Below, piece after piece: positions 55,409 through 64,000 of a stretch of 64,000 bases of DNA (the stretch's first letter is position 1; each line of letters starts with the position of its first letter). The stretch covers positions 186,001-250,000 of the forward strand of contig NZ_CAHLAR010000008.1 of the NCBI RefSeq assembly GCF_903652925.1, given 5' to 3'. The notes below the pieces were generated by a model that did no database searches, had not been told where the DNA came from, and saw nothing but the letters and a program-made list of their open reading frames with translations. The position numbers were made by a program, and so were the translations under genes. The stretch is from Achromobacter anxifer. Lineage in GTDB: Bacteria; Pseudomonadota; Gammaproteobacteria; Burkholderiales; Burkholderiaceae_B.

Positions 55409-57075
55409 GCCGCCTGCTCCTTCAGATTTCCACCCACATAACCCATCTTGCGGTCGTGCTCGCGCGCCGCCTGCGTACGCGCGGCAGGCTCGCCGTAGCC
55501 GCCCCCGCCCGGCGTTTCCAGGCGCACCCGGTCGCCGCGCTTGAGCTGGATGCCCAGCATCTTCGAGCTCATGGGCGGGGTCTGCCAGCCGCCGTCCTGC
55601 TGATAGCGGAACACGTTCAGCGCCGCCTCCTGGCCGCCGGTGATGCCCTTGGGCGCGCTGCGGCCCCGCTCGCCGAAGATGAAGGCCTCGGCGCTGTCTT
55701 CCAGCAATTCGATTTCATAGATGGCGCCCAGCCCGCCGCGGTGCTGGCCGTCGCCCGCCGAATCCGGCCGCAGCGCCCATTGCGTGAACCGCACCGGATA
55801 GGCCGCTTCCAGGATCTCCAGCGGCGGAATGGTGGCCGTGGAAATGGGCGCGTTGCCGTGGCTGAGTCCGTCGCCGTCCGAATGGCCGCCGTGGCCGCCG
55901 CCGAAGAAGCTGAACATCACCCAGCGCTGGCCGCGCCGCGCTTCATCGCTGCGGTAGCCGGCGATCGACAAGGCGTTGATGGTGCCGTAGGCCTGCGCCA
56001 GCGCGCGGCGGGGCTCGGCCTGGGCCATGGCGCAGAAGATCACGTCGATCATGCGCAGGATGGTCTCGGTATAGCCGCCCACCGGCCGCGGACGGTCGGC
56101 CGAGATCACCAGACCGTCCGGCAGCACCACATCCACCGCGTCCAGCACGCCGGCATTGGCCGGCACGTCCGGGAACAGGTGCTTCAAGGCCACGTAGCAG
56201 GCCGGGATCGCCGTGGCGCGGGAGATGTTCACCGGGCCGGCGCAGGCCGGCGAGGTGCCGGTGAAATCCAGCGTCAGGCGCTCGCCGTCGACCCTGAGCT
56301 TGAGCGCGATGCGCAGCGGCTGGTCGCGCACGCCGTCGTTGTCCAGCATGTCCTCGAAGGCGTACTCGCCGTCGGGCAGGCGCGCGATATGGTCGCGCAT
56401 CAGGCGGCGCGCCCGCTCGCGCAAGGTGTCCAGCGACTCCAGCACGGTAGCGTCGCCGTATTCGTCGAGCAGGCCGTCCAGCCGGCCGGCGCCCAGTTCC
56501 AGCGCCGCCAGCTGCCCGTTCAGGTCGCCCCACAGGCTGTCCGGCAGGCGGGTGTTGGCCTTCAGGATGGCCAGCACGTCCAGGTCCAGCACGCCCGCGC
56601 GCACGATGCGCACTGGCGGAATCTGCACGGCTTCCTGCCAGCACTCGGTGGCGGCGGGGTTGTAGTTGCCCGGCACGGCGCCACCCACGTCGTGCCAGTG
56701 GGCGGCGGACGCCAGGAAGCAGAACAGCTTGCCGCCGCGGAACACCGGTCGCACCAGCTTGAAATCGTTGGCGTGCGTGCCGCCTTCGTAGGGATCGTTG
56801 AACAGCCAGACGTCGCCGTCGACCATGCCGCCGCGTTCGGCGGCCGCCTTGGCCGCGGCCTTGACGGCGAAGGCCATCGCGCCCACGAACACCGGCAGGC
56901 CGGACTTGCCCTGCACCAGCGTGGCGCCGGTGGCCGCGTCGTACATGCCGTGGCAGGCGTCATGGGCTTCGGCAATGATGGGATTGAACGCGCTGCGGTA
57001 CAGCGTGGCGTCCATCTCGTCCGCAATCTGTTCCAGGCGGCCCTTGAGGACCGCGAGTGTGACGGGATCTAGCAT
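55405..57075 (-). CDS. hyuB: hydantoinase/oxoprolinase family subunit B
   Basis: A 556-residue partner of the HyuA-like protein. Seen: TLAVLKGRLEQIADEMDATL at the N-terminus, NDPYEGGTHANDFKLVRPVF, DFTGTSPACAGPVNISRATA and the late ETPGGGGYGEPAAR. Together the two subunits form the ATP-dependent ring-opening or carboxylating enzyme. It lies 10 bases after the aconitase-like small subunit gene. Confidence 0.92.
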   Translation of the reverse strand: MLDPVTLAVLKGRLEQIADEMDATLYRSAFNPIIAEAHDACHGMYDAATGATLVQGKSGLPVFVGAMAFAVKAAAKAAAERGGMVDGDVWLFNDPYEGGTHANDFKLVRPVFRGGKLFCFLASAAHWHDVGGAVPGNYNPAATECWQEAVQIPPVRIVRAGVLDLDVLAILKANTRLPDSLWGDLNGQLAALELGAGRLDGLLDEYGDATVLESLDTLRERARRLMRDHIARLPDGEYAFEDMLDNDGVRDQPLRIALKLRVDGERLTLDFTGTSPACAGPVNISRATAIPACYVALKHLFPDVPANAGVLDAVDVVLPDGLVISADRPRPVGGYTETILRMIDVIFCAMAQAEPRRALAQAYGTINALSIAGYRSDEARRGQRWVMFSFFGGGHGGHSDGDGLSHGNAPISTATIPPLEILEAAYPVRFTQWALRPDSAGDGQHRGGLGAIYEIELLEDSAEAFIFGERGRSAPKGITGGQEAALNVFRYQQDGGWQTPPMSSKMLGIQLKRGDRVRLETPGGGGYGEPAARTQAAREHDRKMGYVGGNLKEQAA

Positions 57076-57085
57076 GATGTGGTTC

Positions 57086-57586
57086 CTAATGAGTCTTGCG
57101 CTGTTTCAGCAGATTCAGCAGTCCGCCGGCCTGCACCATTTCCAGCAGGAAGGCGGGCACGGTGTCGCAATGCAGTTCCGCGGCGTCACCCGCGGCACGG
57201 CGGATGCGGCCGTCGGCGGGATCCAGGGCGATGCGTTCGCCCTCTTGCAGGGTTTCGGCCTGCTCGCAGGTCAGGAGCAGCAGGCCCACGTTGAAGGCAT
57301 TGCGGAAGTACAGGCCATTGAAGGACGGCGCGACCACCGCGGCGATGCCCAGGCGCACCAGCGCCGCGGCCGCCTGCTCCCGCGAGGAGCCGATGCCGAA
57401 GTTGGGCCCGGCCACCAGCACGTCGCCGGGCCGGGCGTTGGCGGCAAACTCGGGCCGTACCCGTTGCAGGCAATGGCGCGCGATCTCGTCAATGCCGAAT
57501 TTCATGTAGGCGCCCGGCGCCAGCGCGTCGGTGTCGATATCCGCGCCCACGCGCCAGACGCGGTGCGTCAGAGACTGCTCGCTCAT
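57086..57586 (-). CDS. aconitase-family hydratase small subunit (LeuD-like)
   Basis: A 166-residue swivel-domain protein from ATG 57586 (MSEQSLTHRVWRVGADIDTD), with the family motif GPNFGIGSSREQAAAALVRL (serine/arginine substrate contacts) and FNGLYFRNAFNVGLLLL. It is shorter than LeuD of leucine biosynthesis (about 200) and close to the archaeal-type IPMI/homoaconitase or 2,3-dimethylmalate dehydratase small subunits. Start overlaps the large-subunit stop (ATGA), so both are co-translated. Confidence 0.9.
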   Translation of the reverse strand: MSEQSLTHRVWRVGADIDTDALAPGAYMKFGIDEIARHCLQRVRPEFAANARPGDVLVAGPNFGIGSSREQAAAALVRLGIAAVVAPSFNGLYFRNAFNVGLLLLTCEQAETLQEGERIALDPADGRIRRAAGDAAELHCDTVPAFLLEMVQAGGLLNLLKQRKTH

Positions 57587-58851
57587 GCCATGAACTCCCG
57601 GGGATCGGCGATGCGGCCGGCGACCGCCGACGCCGCCACCGTGTAGGGTGAGGCCAGGTAGACCTGGGCCGTTTCCGAGCCCATGCGCCCCTTGAAATTG
57701 CGCGCCGTGGTGGAAATGACGCTGGCTCCGTCGGGGATCGACCCGCCGTAGCCGGCGCAAGCGCCGCAGGACGTGGCCAGCACGTCGGCGCCGGCCTCGC
57801 GCAGCGCCTGCATCACGCCTTCGGCTTCGGCCTGGCGCTGGTCCTTTTGGCTGGCCGGCGCCACCATCAGCCGCATGCCGGCGGCCAGCCGCCGGCCGCG
57901 CAGCACGCTGGCCGCGGCGCGCAGGTCCTCGAGCTTGGCGCCCGTGCAGGCGCCGATATAGGCGACCTGCACCGGCACGTCGGCATACTGGTCCACGTCG
58001 CGGGCGTTGGCCGGGCTATGCGGAGCGGCCACCTGCGGCGCCAGCGCCGCGGCGTCGAAGTCGTGCCATTCGGCCGATGCGCCTTCGTCACTGCGCCAGC
58101 GCGCCAGATCCAGTTCCTGCGTCACGCCCGCCTCGCGCAGATAGGCCGCGGTGGTTTCGTCGGGTGCGATCAGGCCCACCTGCGAGCCCAGCTCGGCGCT
58201 CATGTTGGACAGGGTCATGCGCTCCTGCATGGACAGCGCGCGCACCGCTTCGCCGCAGAATTCCACCGCCTGGTAGCGGCCGCCGTTCATGCCGTAGCGG
58301 CCTATCATGCGCAGCATCATGTCCTTGGCCGTCACGCCCTCGGCCAGGCGGCCTTTCCAGCGCATCATCAGGGTCTGGGGCACCTTCACCCAGATCTGCC
58401 CGGTGACCGCCACGCCCAGCATCTCGGTGCTGCCGATGCCGAACATATAGGCGCCGAACGCGCCGCCGGTGGGCGAATGCGAATCCCCGCCCACGCAGAA
58501 CATGCCGGGGCGGATATGGCCGTGCTGCGGCACCACCACGTGGCAGATGCCGAGCGAGTCGTAGACGTTGGGCAGCCGCTGTTCGGCCGCCCAATCGCGC
58601 GCGATGCGCACGATGCGGCGCGACTCGTCGTCGGATTCGGGCACATAGTGGTCGATGACCAGCACCACCTTGGACGGATCCCACAGCGTGGCGCCCAGTT
58701 CCTGCAGCATGGGCTGCAGGCGGCGCGGACCGCTGGAGTCGTGGAACATGGCCAGGTCGACCGCACAGGTGACGATCTCGCCCTCGGCGACGGACGAACG
58801 GCCGCAGGCCGCCGCGATCAGCTTCTGGGCCAGCGTTTGAGGCTCAGCCAT
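57583..58851 (-). CDS. aconitase-family hydratase large subunit (LeuC-like)
   Basis: A 422-residue [4Fe-4S] hydro-lyase subunit with the three cluster cysteines Cys302 (AYIGACTGAKLEDLRAA), Cys362 and Cys365 (ATSCGACAGYGGSIPDG). VGGDSHSPTGGAFGAYMFGI and HVVVPQHGHIRPGM belong to the substrate site. Length matches the archaeal-type IPMI/DmdA group rather than LeuC of leucine synthesis (about 465). No leucine genes are nearby and the context is catabolic, so the natural substrate is probably a branched or substituted malate/citrate-like acid. Confidence 0.9.
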   Translation of the reverse strand: MAEPQTLAQKLIAAACGRSSVAEGEIVTCAVDLAMFHDSSGPRRLQPMLQELGATLWDPSKVVLVIDHYVPESDDESRRIVRIARDWAAEQRLPNVYDSLGICHVVVPQHGHIRPGMFCVGGDSHSPTGGAFGAYMFGIGSTEMLGVAVTGQIWVKVPQTLMMRWKGRLAEGVTAKDMMLRMIGRYGMNGGRYQAVEFCGEAVRALSMQERMTLSNMSAELGSQVGLIAPDETTAAYLREAGVTQELDLARWRSDEGASAEWHDFDAAALAPQVAAPHSPANARDVDQYADVPVQVAYIGACTGAKLEDLRAAASVLRGRRLAAGMRLMVAPASQKDQRQAEAEGVMQALREAGADVLATSCGACAGYGGSIPDGASVISTTARNFKGRMGSETAQVYLASPYTVAASAVAGRIADPREFMA

Positions 58852-58853
58852 GG

Positions 58854-59560
58854 CTACATCCCGAGATAGGCCCGGCGCACGTCGTCGCTGGCCATCAGTT
58901 CCGGACAGGCGCCGCTATAGCGCACCGCCCCGTTTTCCAGCACGTAGGCGCGCTGTCCCGTCTCCAGGGACTGCCCCACGTTCTGCTCGACCAGCAGGAT
59001 CGCCAGCCCCTCGTCATGCAGGCGTCCGATCAGGCCGAACAGTTCCTCGACCATCAGCGGCGACAGGCCCAGCGAGGGTTCGTCCAGGATCAGGAGGCGC
59101 GGTTCGGCCATCAGGCCCCGGCCGATCGCCAGCATCTGCTGTTCGCCGCCAGACATGGTGCCGGCCAACTGCGCCAGACGTTCGCGCAGGCGCGGGAAGA
59201 TGTGCAGCACCTTCTCCAGGTTGGCGGCGCGGCGCTCGCGCGCCCGGGTGAACGACCCGAGTTCAAGGTTTTCGCGCACGCTCAGATTGGGAAACACGCG
59301 CCGGCCTTCCGGCACCTGGATCAGCCCGGCCTTGACCACGTCGCGGTAATGGCGGCCGGTCAGGTCCTGTCCCTCGAAGCGCACCGTGCCGCCCCAGGGC
59401 CGGCACAGCCCGCAAACCGTGTTGTTCAAGGTGGACTTGCCGGCGCCGTTGCTGCCCAGCAGCACCACGATCTCGCCCTGGTCCACCCGCAGGTCGACGC
59501 CGCGCAGCACTTCCATGCGTCCGTAGCCGGCGCGCAATCCCTGGACTTCCAGCAGCGCGC

Positions 59561-59564
<4 letters not shown>
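58854..59564 (-). CDS. ABC transporter ATP-binding protein (LivF type)
   Basis: A 236-residue ATPase of the second importer: Walker A LLGSNGAGKSTLNNTVCG, IQVPEGRRVFPNLSVRENL (typical LivF), signature MSGGEQQMLAIGRGLMAEPR and Walker B LLILDEPSLGLSPLMVEEL. ATG 59564 overlaps the livG-like stop by four bases. It is followed, with 2 bases between, by the aconitase-like large subunit gene, so import and catabolic genes form one transcript. Confidence 0.94.
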
Positions 59565-60308
<744 letters not shown>

Positions 60309-60316
<8 letters not shown>

Positions 60317-61280
60317 GGGCGCGCTCCTTGGCGTTGAACAGACGGCCCAGCGCCTGCCCGCTGCCGGTGATGCCGCGAGGCAGGAACATCACGATCACGA
60401 TGAGCACCACGCCGTAGATGACCATGCTGATGCCCGGCAATTCGCCGAACAGGTTGCGCGTCAGGTCGCTCAGCGCATGCAGCGTGACCGCTCCCAGCAG
60501 CGGTCCCCACAAGGTGCCCAGCCCGCCGACGATGGCGCCCACCAGGGCCTCCACCGACACGGCCGAACCGAAGGCGATGCCCGGATCGATGTACTGGAAC
60601 ACCTGCACGTAGAAGGCGCCCGCGGCGCTCATGAAGGCCGCCGACAGCGCAATGCCGCCGAGCTTGACCCGCAGCGGATTCACGCCGATGGCGCGCGCCG
60701 CGTCCTCGTTGTCGCGCACCGCCTGCAGGTACGCGCCGAAGCGCGAATGGCGGAGCCAGGCCGTGACCACCAGCGCCAGCAGCACGAAGCCCAGCAACAG
60801 GTAGATGTAGCCGCGGCGCGAACCGAACTGCATGTTCGCCACGCCCTCCTGCAGCGGCACCATCAGGCCCACGCCGCCTCCGGTGAACGACACCGACAGC
60901 GCCAGGATGCGGAACACCTCGGCGAACGCCAGCGTCACCAGCGCGAAATAGGAGCCCTTCAGGCCGTAGCGGAACGTCAGCCCGCCCACCGCCAGCCCGA
61001 CCAGCGCGCCCAGCGCGATGGCCATGGGCAGCGCCAGCCAGGGATTGATGCCCAGGTTCAACTGCCCCAGCGCCTGGGCATAGGCGCCCACGCCGAAGAA
61101 CAGCGCATGGCCGAACGACAGCTGGCCGCCATAGCCGCCCAGGATGTTCCAGGCCTGCGACAGCAGGGCCGCGTACAGCGACATCATCACGAAGGTCAGG
61201 GCGACGCCCGACTCCGTCAGCGCGGCGGCGGCCGCCAGCGCCGCGCCGAACAGCGCGATAGTCAATAGATCCTTGCCCAT
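60309..61280 (-). CDS. ABC transporter permease (LivM type)
   Basis: A 323-residue permease from ATG 61280 (MGKDLLTIALFGAALAAAAA): ILGGYGGQLSFGHALFFGVG, the loop AVRDNEDAARAIGVNPLRVK contacting the ATPase, and VGAIVGGLGTLWGPLLGAVT. About nine hydrophobic spans. A 2-base gap separates it from the LivH-like gene. Confidence 0.93.
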
Positions 61281-61282
61281 GC

Positions 61283-62155
61283 TCAGCCCCTCGCCCCGAA
61301 CAGCCCCTGCGGGCGAAACAGCAGCACCGCGATGAAGATCGCGAAGATGCCCATCTGGCCCAGCGAGTCGCCCAGGAACAGGCCCCCGATGGACTCCACC
61401 ACCCCGATCAGCAGGCCGCCCACCAGCGCGCCCACGAAGCTGCCCATGCCGCCCAGCACCACGATGGTGAAGGCCACCAGCACGAAGCCGCTGCCCACCT
61501 GCGGATTCACGTAATAGGCCGGCAGCAGGAAGCAGGCCGCCGCGCCCAGGCAGGCCATGCCTATGCCGAACGACAGCGCGTAGACCTTTTCCACGTCGAT
61601 GCCCATGAGCTTGGCGCCCTGCTTTTCCTTGGCCACGGCGCGGATCGCGCGGCCCAGGTCGGTGCTGCGGATGATCCAGAACAGCACCGCCGCCACCGCC
61701 AGCGCGCCGCAGAAGGCGATGATCTTGGGCAAGGCGATCATGGCCGGCCCGATCTCCACCGTGGACAGCGTGTAGGCCGTGTCGATGGTGCGCGTGTCCG
61801 ACTTGAACCACACCAGCGCCAGGTTCTCCAGCACGATGGCCAGGCCCAGCGTCACCAGCAGAATGTTCTCGTCCTTGCCGTGGCTGGCGCGGTTGATCAC
61901 GTAGCGCTGCAGCGCGTAGCCCAGCGCGAACATGCCCGCCACCACCAGCGGCAAGGCGGCGTAGGGATCGATGCCCAGGCGGTCCTTGAGCAGGTACACG
62001 GCGTACAGCGCCACCATCAGAGCCGCGCCGTGGGCGAAGTTGATGATGTGCAGCACGCCGTAGATCAAGGTCAGGCCCAGGGCGATCAACGCGTACACCG
62101 CGCCCGTGGTCAGGCCGTTGAGCACCGAGGAAAAGAGGATGGCGGGATCGAGCAC
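61283..62155 (-). CDS. ABC transporter permease (LivH type)
   Basis: A 290-residue permease: GLTTGAVYALIALGLTLIYG, VLHIINFAHGAALMVALYAV, the ATPase-contact loop AIRAVAKEKQGAKLMGIDVE and VVLGGMGSFVGALVGGLLIG. Two bases follow the binding-protein stop. Membrane partner of the LivM-type permease. Confidence 0.93.
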   Translation of the reverse strand: MLDPAILFSSVLNGLTTGAVYALIALGLTLIYGVLHIINFAHGAALMVALYAVYLLKDRLGIDPYAALPLVVAGMFALGYALQRYVINRASHGKDENILLVTLGLAIVLENLALVWFKSDTRTIDTAYTLSTVEIGPAMIALPKIIAFCGALAVAAVLFWIIRSTDLGRAIRAVAKEKQGAKLMGIDVEKVYALSFGIGMACLGAAACFLLPAYYVNPQVGSGFVLVAFTIVVLGGMGSFVGALVGGLLIGVVESIGGLFLGDSLGQMGIFAIFIAVLLFRPQGLFGARG

Positions 62156-62157
62156 GC

Positions 62158-63363
62158 TCAGGCCTTCAACGGGAAGATGGCGTCGGCCTGGCGGTAGTCC
62201 GCCGGAATGACGACCTTGATGTCGCCGCCGATCACCTGCGTCAGCAAGGGCTGCGCGCCGGTGTTCTGGCCGTCCACGAACTTGGTCGGGCCGTAGGGCA
62301 TGATGTGGTCCGAGAAGGTGCTGGACGCCAGCGCCTCGGTGATGGCGGCGCGGTCGGCGGACTTGGCGCGTTCCAGCGCGTCGGCCAGCAGCAGCACCGC
62401 GGTATAGGTCATGAACACCTCGTAGCTGAAGTAGGCGCCCTTTTCTTCGACGCGCGCCTTCAGCGGCGCCACGCGCGCATCCTTGGGATTGAACCAGTGG
62501 TTGCAGTCGATGATGCCGTTGGCGATGTCGGGGAATTCCTTCAGGAACTTGTAGCTGGAGGCCGCGCCGCCCAGCACCGAGTAGATCGCCTTGGGCTGCA
62601 CCTTCTGCTGCTTCATCGCGCGCAGCAGCAAGGCGTATTCGTTGTAGTAGTTGGCCGGAATCACGATGTCCGGATTGAGGGACTTCATGCGCAGCACGAT
62701 GTTGTTGAAGTCGCGGGTCGGGTTCGGGTGCTTGACCACGTCCTTGACCTCGAAGCCGTGCTGCGGCAGCGATTTCGACAGCAGCGCCGCGGTGCCGGTG
62801 CCGAACAGCGAATCCTCGTGCACGATCATCACGGTCTTGGCCGGCTTGCCCGCGGCGTCGTTCAGCGCCGCCAGGTCGGTGATGGCGCGTTCGCTACAGG
62901 CGCGGTAGCCCGGACCGAAACGGAAGGTGTTCTTCAGGCCGCGCTCGACGATCTGGTCGGCCACGCCCACGTCCACCACGTGCGGCAGGTTGTACTTGGC
63001 CGCGGTCTGGGTCGTGGCCAGGCAGATCGCCGAGGCGTAGGCGCCGACGATGGCCGACACGCCCGCCTCGTTCATCTTCTCGACTTCGGCCGAGCCCGCC
63101 TCGGGGCGCGATTGGGCGTCGCCCAGCACCGCCTCCAGCGGCGCGCCGCCCAGCGACTTGATGCCGCCGGCCTTGTTGATGTCCTCGATCGCCAGCAGCG
63201 CGCCCAGGCGGCATTGCTGGCCGGAATAGGCCAGCGCCCCCGTCACCGGATGCAGGATCCCGACCTTGACGGGCTTGGCGCCCTGGGCGCGGACCACCCA
63301 CGGCGCCGAAACCAGGGCGGCCGCGGCGGCGGATTGATAGAGGAAAGTGCGGCGCGAATTCAT
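62158..63363 (-). CDS. periplasmic ABC substrate-binding protein, Tat-type signal
   Basis: A 401-residue Leu/Ile/Val-type binding protein from ATG 63363. The signal has a twin-arginine motif (MNSRRTFLYQSAAAAALVSA, then PWVVRAQG), so it may be exported folded through Tat. KVGILHPVTGALAYSGQQCR and AIEDINKAGGIKSLGGAPLE are family features; YNEYALLLRAMKQQKVQPK follows. It would bind the unknown substrate of the second cluster. A TTG-started reading of 408 residues from 63384 is less likely since CGGAG lies upstream of this ATG. Confidence 0.9.
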   Translation of the reverse strand: MNSRRTFLYQSAAAAALVSAPWVVRAQGAKPVKVGILHPVTGALAYSGQQCRLGALLAIEDINKAGGIKSLGGAPLEAVLGDAQSRPEAGSAEVEKMNEAGVSAIVGAYASAICLATTQTAAKYNLPHVVDVGVADQIVERGLKNTFRFGPGYRACSERAITDLAALNDAAGKPAKTVMIVHEDSLFGTGTAALLSKSLPQHGFEVKDVVKHPNPTRDFNNIVLRMKSLNPDIVIPANYYNEYALLLRAMKQQKVQPKAIYSVLGGAASSYKFLKEFPDIANGIIDCNHWFNPKDARVAPLKARVEEKGAYFSYEVFMTYTAVLLLADALERAKSADRAAITEALASSTFSDHIMPYGPTKFVDGQNTGAQPLLTQVIGGDIKVVIPADYRQADAIFPLKA

Positions 63364-63380
63364 GGGCGATCTCCGGGGGT

Positions 63381-64000
63381 TCAATGGAATTGGGCGGACA
63401 GCTCTTCGCTGACCCAGACCTTGGCGTCGATGCTGCCGACGCGTGACAGCTGCAACTGGTATTGATAGCGATCCGGCCGGTACAGGCCCTGCAGGAGCTG
63501 CACCGGACGCTCGTTCACGTCGCGCACGATGCGCGTCACGGCTAGTAGCGCGGAGCCCACGGCCACGTCCAGGTGGCGCGCGATCTGGGCGTCGGCCAGG
63601 CGCGCCGAAATGGTCTGCGTGGCGCCGCCGAACTCCACGCCGGCCGCTTCCAGCAGCATCAGCAGGGGTTCGCGCTCCAGGTCTTCGCGGGTGAAATCGG
63701 CCACGGCCTGCGGCACGTAGGTCGTGATGTGGGACAAGGGCCCGACCTCGGTGCTGCGCACCCGCAGGCTCTTGTGCACCGGCGCGCCAGGCGCCAGGTC
63801 CAGCGCTTCGGCCACCACGGGCGCCGCCGACACCAGCGTGCTGTCCAGCACCTGCACCGACGTGCGCAGGCCCATGTTGACGATGTTTTCGAGCAGGCCG
63901 GTCAGGTGGGCCTTCTGCTGCGGGCGAGCCTTGGGCGCGCTGGCGGGATTCGCCGCCGCGCGCAGCGGCCAGGTGCCCAGGCCGGGCCGGCGCGACACCA
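63381..64000 (-). CDS. GntR-family regulator, UTRA effector domain (5' end outside window)
   Basis: Partial gene running off the right edge. The visible part starts in the wing of the GntR helix-turn-helix (SRRPGLGTWPL) and contains a UTRA ligand-binding domain: LDSTLVSAAPVVAEALDLAP, LRVRSTEVGPLSHITTYVPQ, and the ending RDVNERPVQLLQGLYRPDRY with YQYQLQLSRV. It stops about 17 bases before the binding-protein start and is co-directional, so it is probably the local regulator of the second catabolic cluster, sensing the substrate or an intermediate. Confidence 0.88.
   Translation of the reverse strand, partial: VSRRPGLGTWPLRAAANPASAPKARPQQKAHLTGLLENIVNMGLRTSVQVLDSTLVSAAPVVAEALDLAPGAPVHKSLRVRSTEVGPLSHITTYVPQAVADFTREDLEREPLLMLLEAAGVEFGGATQTISARLADAQIARHLDVAVGSALLAVTRIVRDVNERPVQLLQGLYRPDRYQYQLQLSRVGSIDAKVWVSEELSAQFH

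Noticed and set aside
57583-58851. LeuC of leucine biosynthesis
   Set aside because: The protein is shorter than biosynthetic LeuC, no leuB or leuA is near, and the gene sits in a catabolic operon with an importer and a lyase; a different hydratase role is more likely.

Overview
The window is GC-rich, densely coded chromosomal DNA of a motile beta-proteobacterium. The flagellin ends, the single-polarity flhDC-motAB-che block, the lipoyl-bearing E3 of pyruvate dehydrogenase and the many LIV-type solute transporters point to Alcaligenaceae (Bordetella/Achromobacter group). That placement is inference from gene content; no 16S or tRNA gene is present.

Left part (1-16.3 kb): a motility and chemotaxis block read almost entirely on the minus strand: flhD, flhC, motA, motB, a second CheY-like regulator, cheA, cheW, a transmembrane chemoreceptor, cheR, cheB, cheY, cheZ, a soluble chemoreceptor with an unusual C-terminal sensor domain, and the start of flhB running off the left edge. 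An AT-rich divergent region separates flhD from fliA (sigma-28). The flagellin gene follows, with a near-consensus sigma-28 promoter and its own terminator.

Middle part (16.5-42 kb): a proline-rich membrane protein, a decayed toxin-antitoxin pair (toxin internally deleted, antitoxin intact), a YjfB-type protein, the pyruvate dehydrogenase operon aceE-aceF-lpd, a divergent FixL/FixJ-like two-component pair overlapping folD, oligopeptidase A, a methyltransferase, a SCO copper-chaperone lipoprotein, a GlsB-type membrane protein, an RND tripartite efflux operon with a divergent LysR regulator, and a pseudouridine synthase.

Right part (40.6-64 kb): two large minus-strand catabolic clusters, each with a complete branched-chain-amino-acid-type ABC importer, separated by ubiC. 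The first (49.5 to 40.6 kb) couples a nitrilase-family amidase and an amide/urea-like importer with AmiC- and AmiR-like regulators and an M81 peptidase. An intrinsic terminator sits in its leader between a plausible promoter and the first gene, which fits AmiR/ANTAR antitermination. The second (64 to 50.5 kb) has a GntR/UTRA regulator (cut by the window end), an importer, an aconitase-family hydratase (two subunits), an ATP-dependent hydantoinase/oxoprolinase (two subunits), an isochorismatase-fold protein lacking the usual nucleophilic cysteine, a fumarate-reductase-like flavoprotein and an isocitrate-lyase/PEP-mutase-family lyase. Read together these suggest import, N-heterocycle or amide opening, desaturation, hydration and C-C cleavage of an unknown polycarboxylate-like compound. 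This is the best candidate here for an undescribed pathway.
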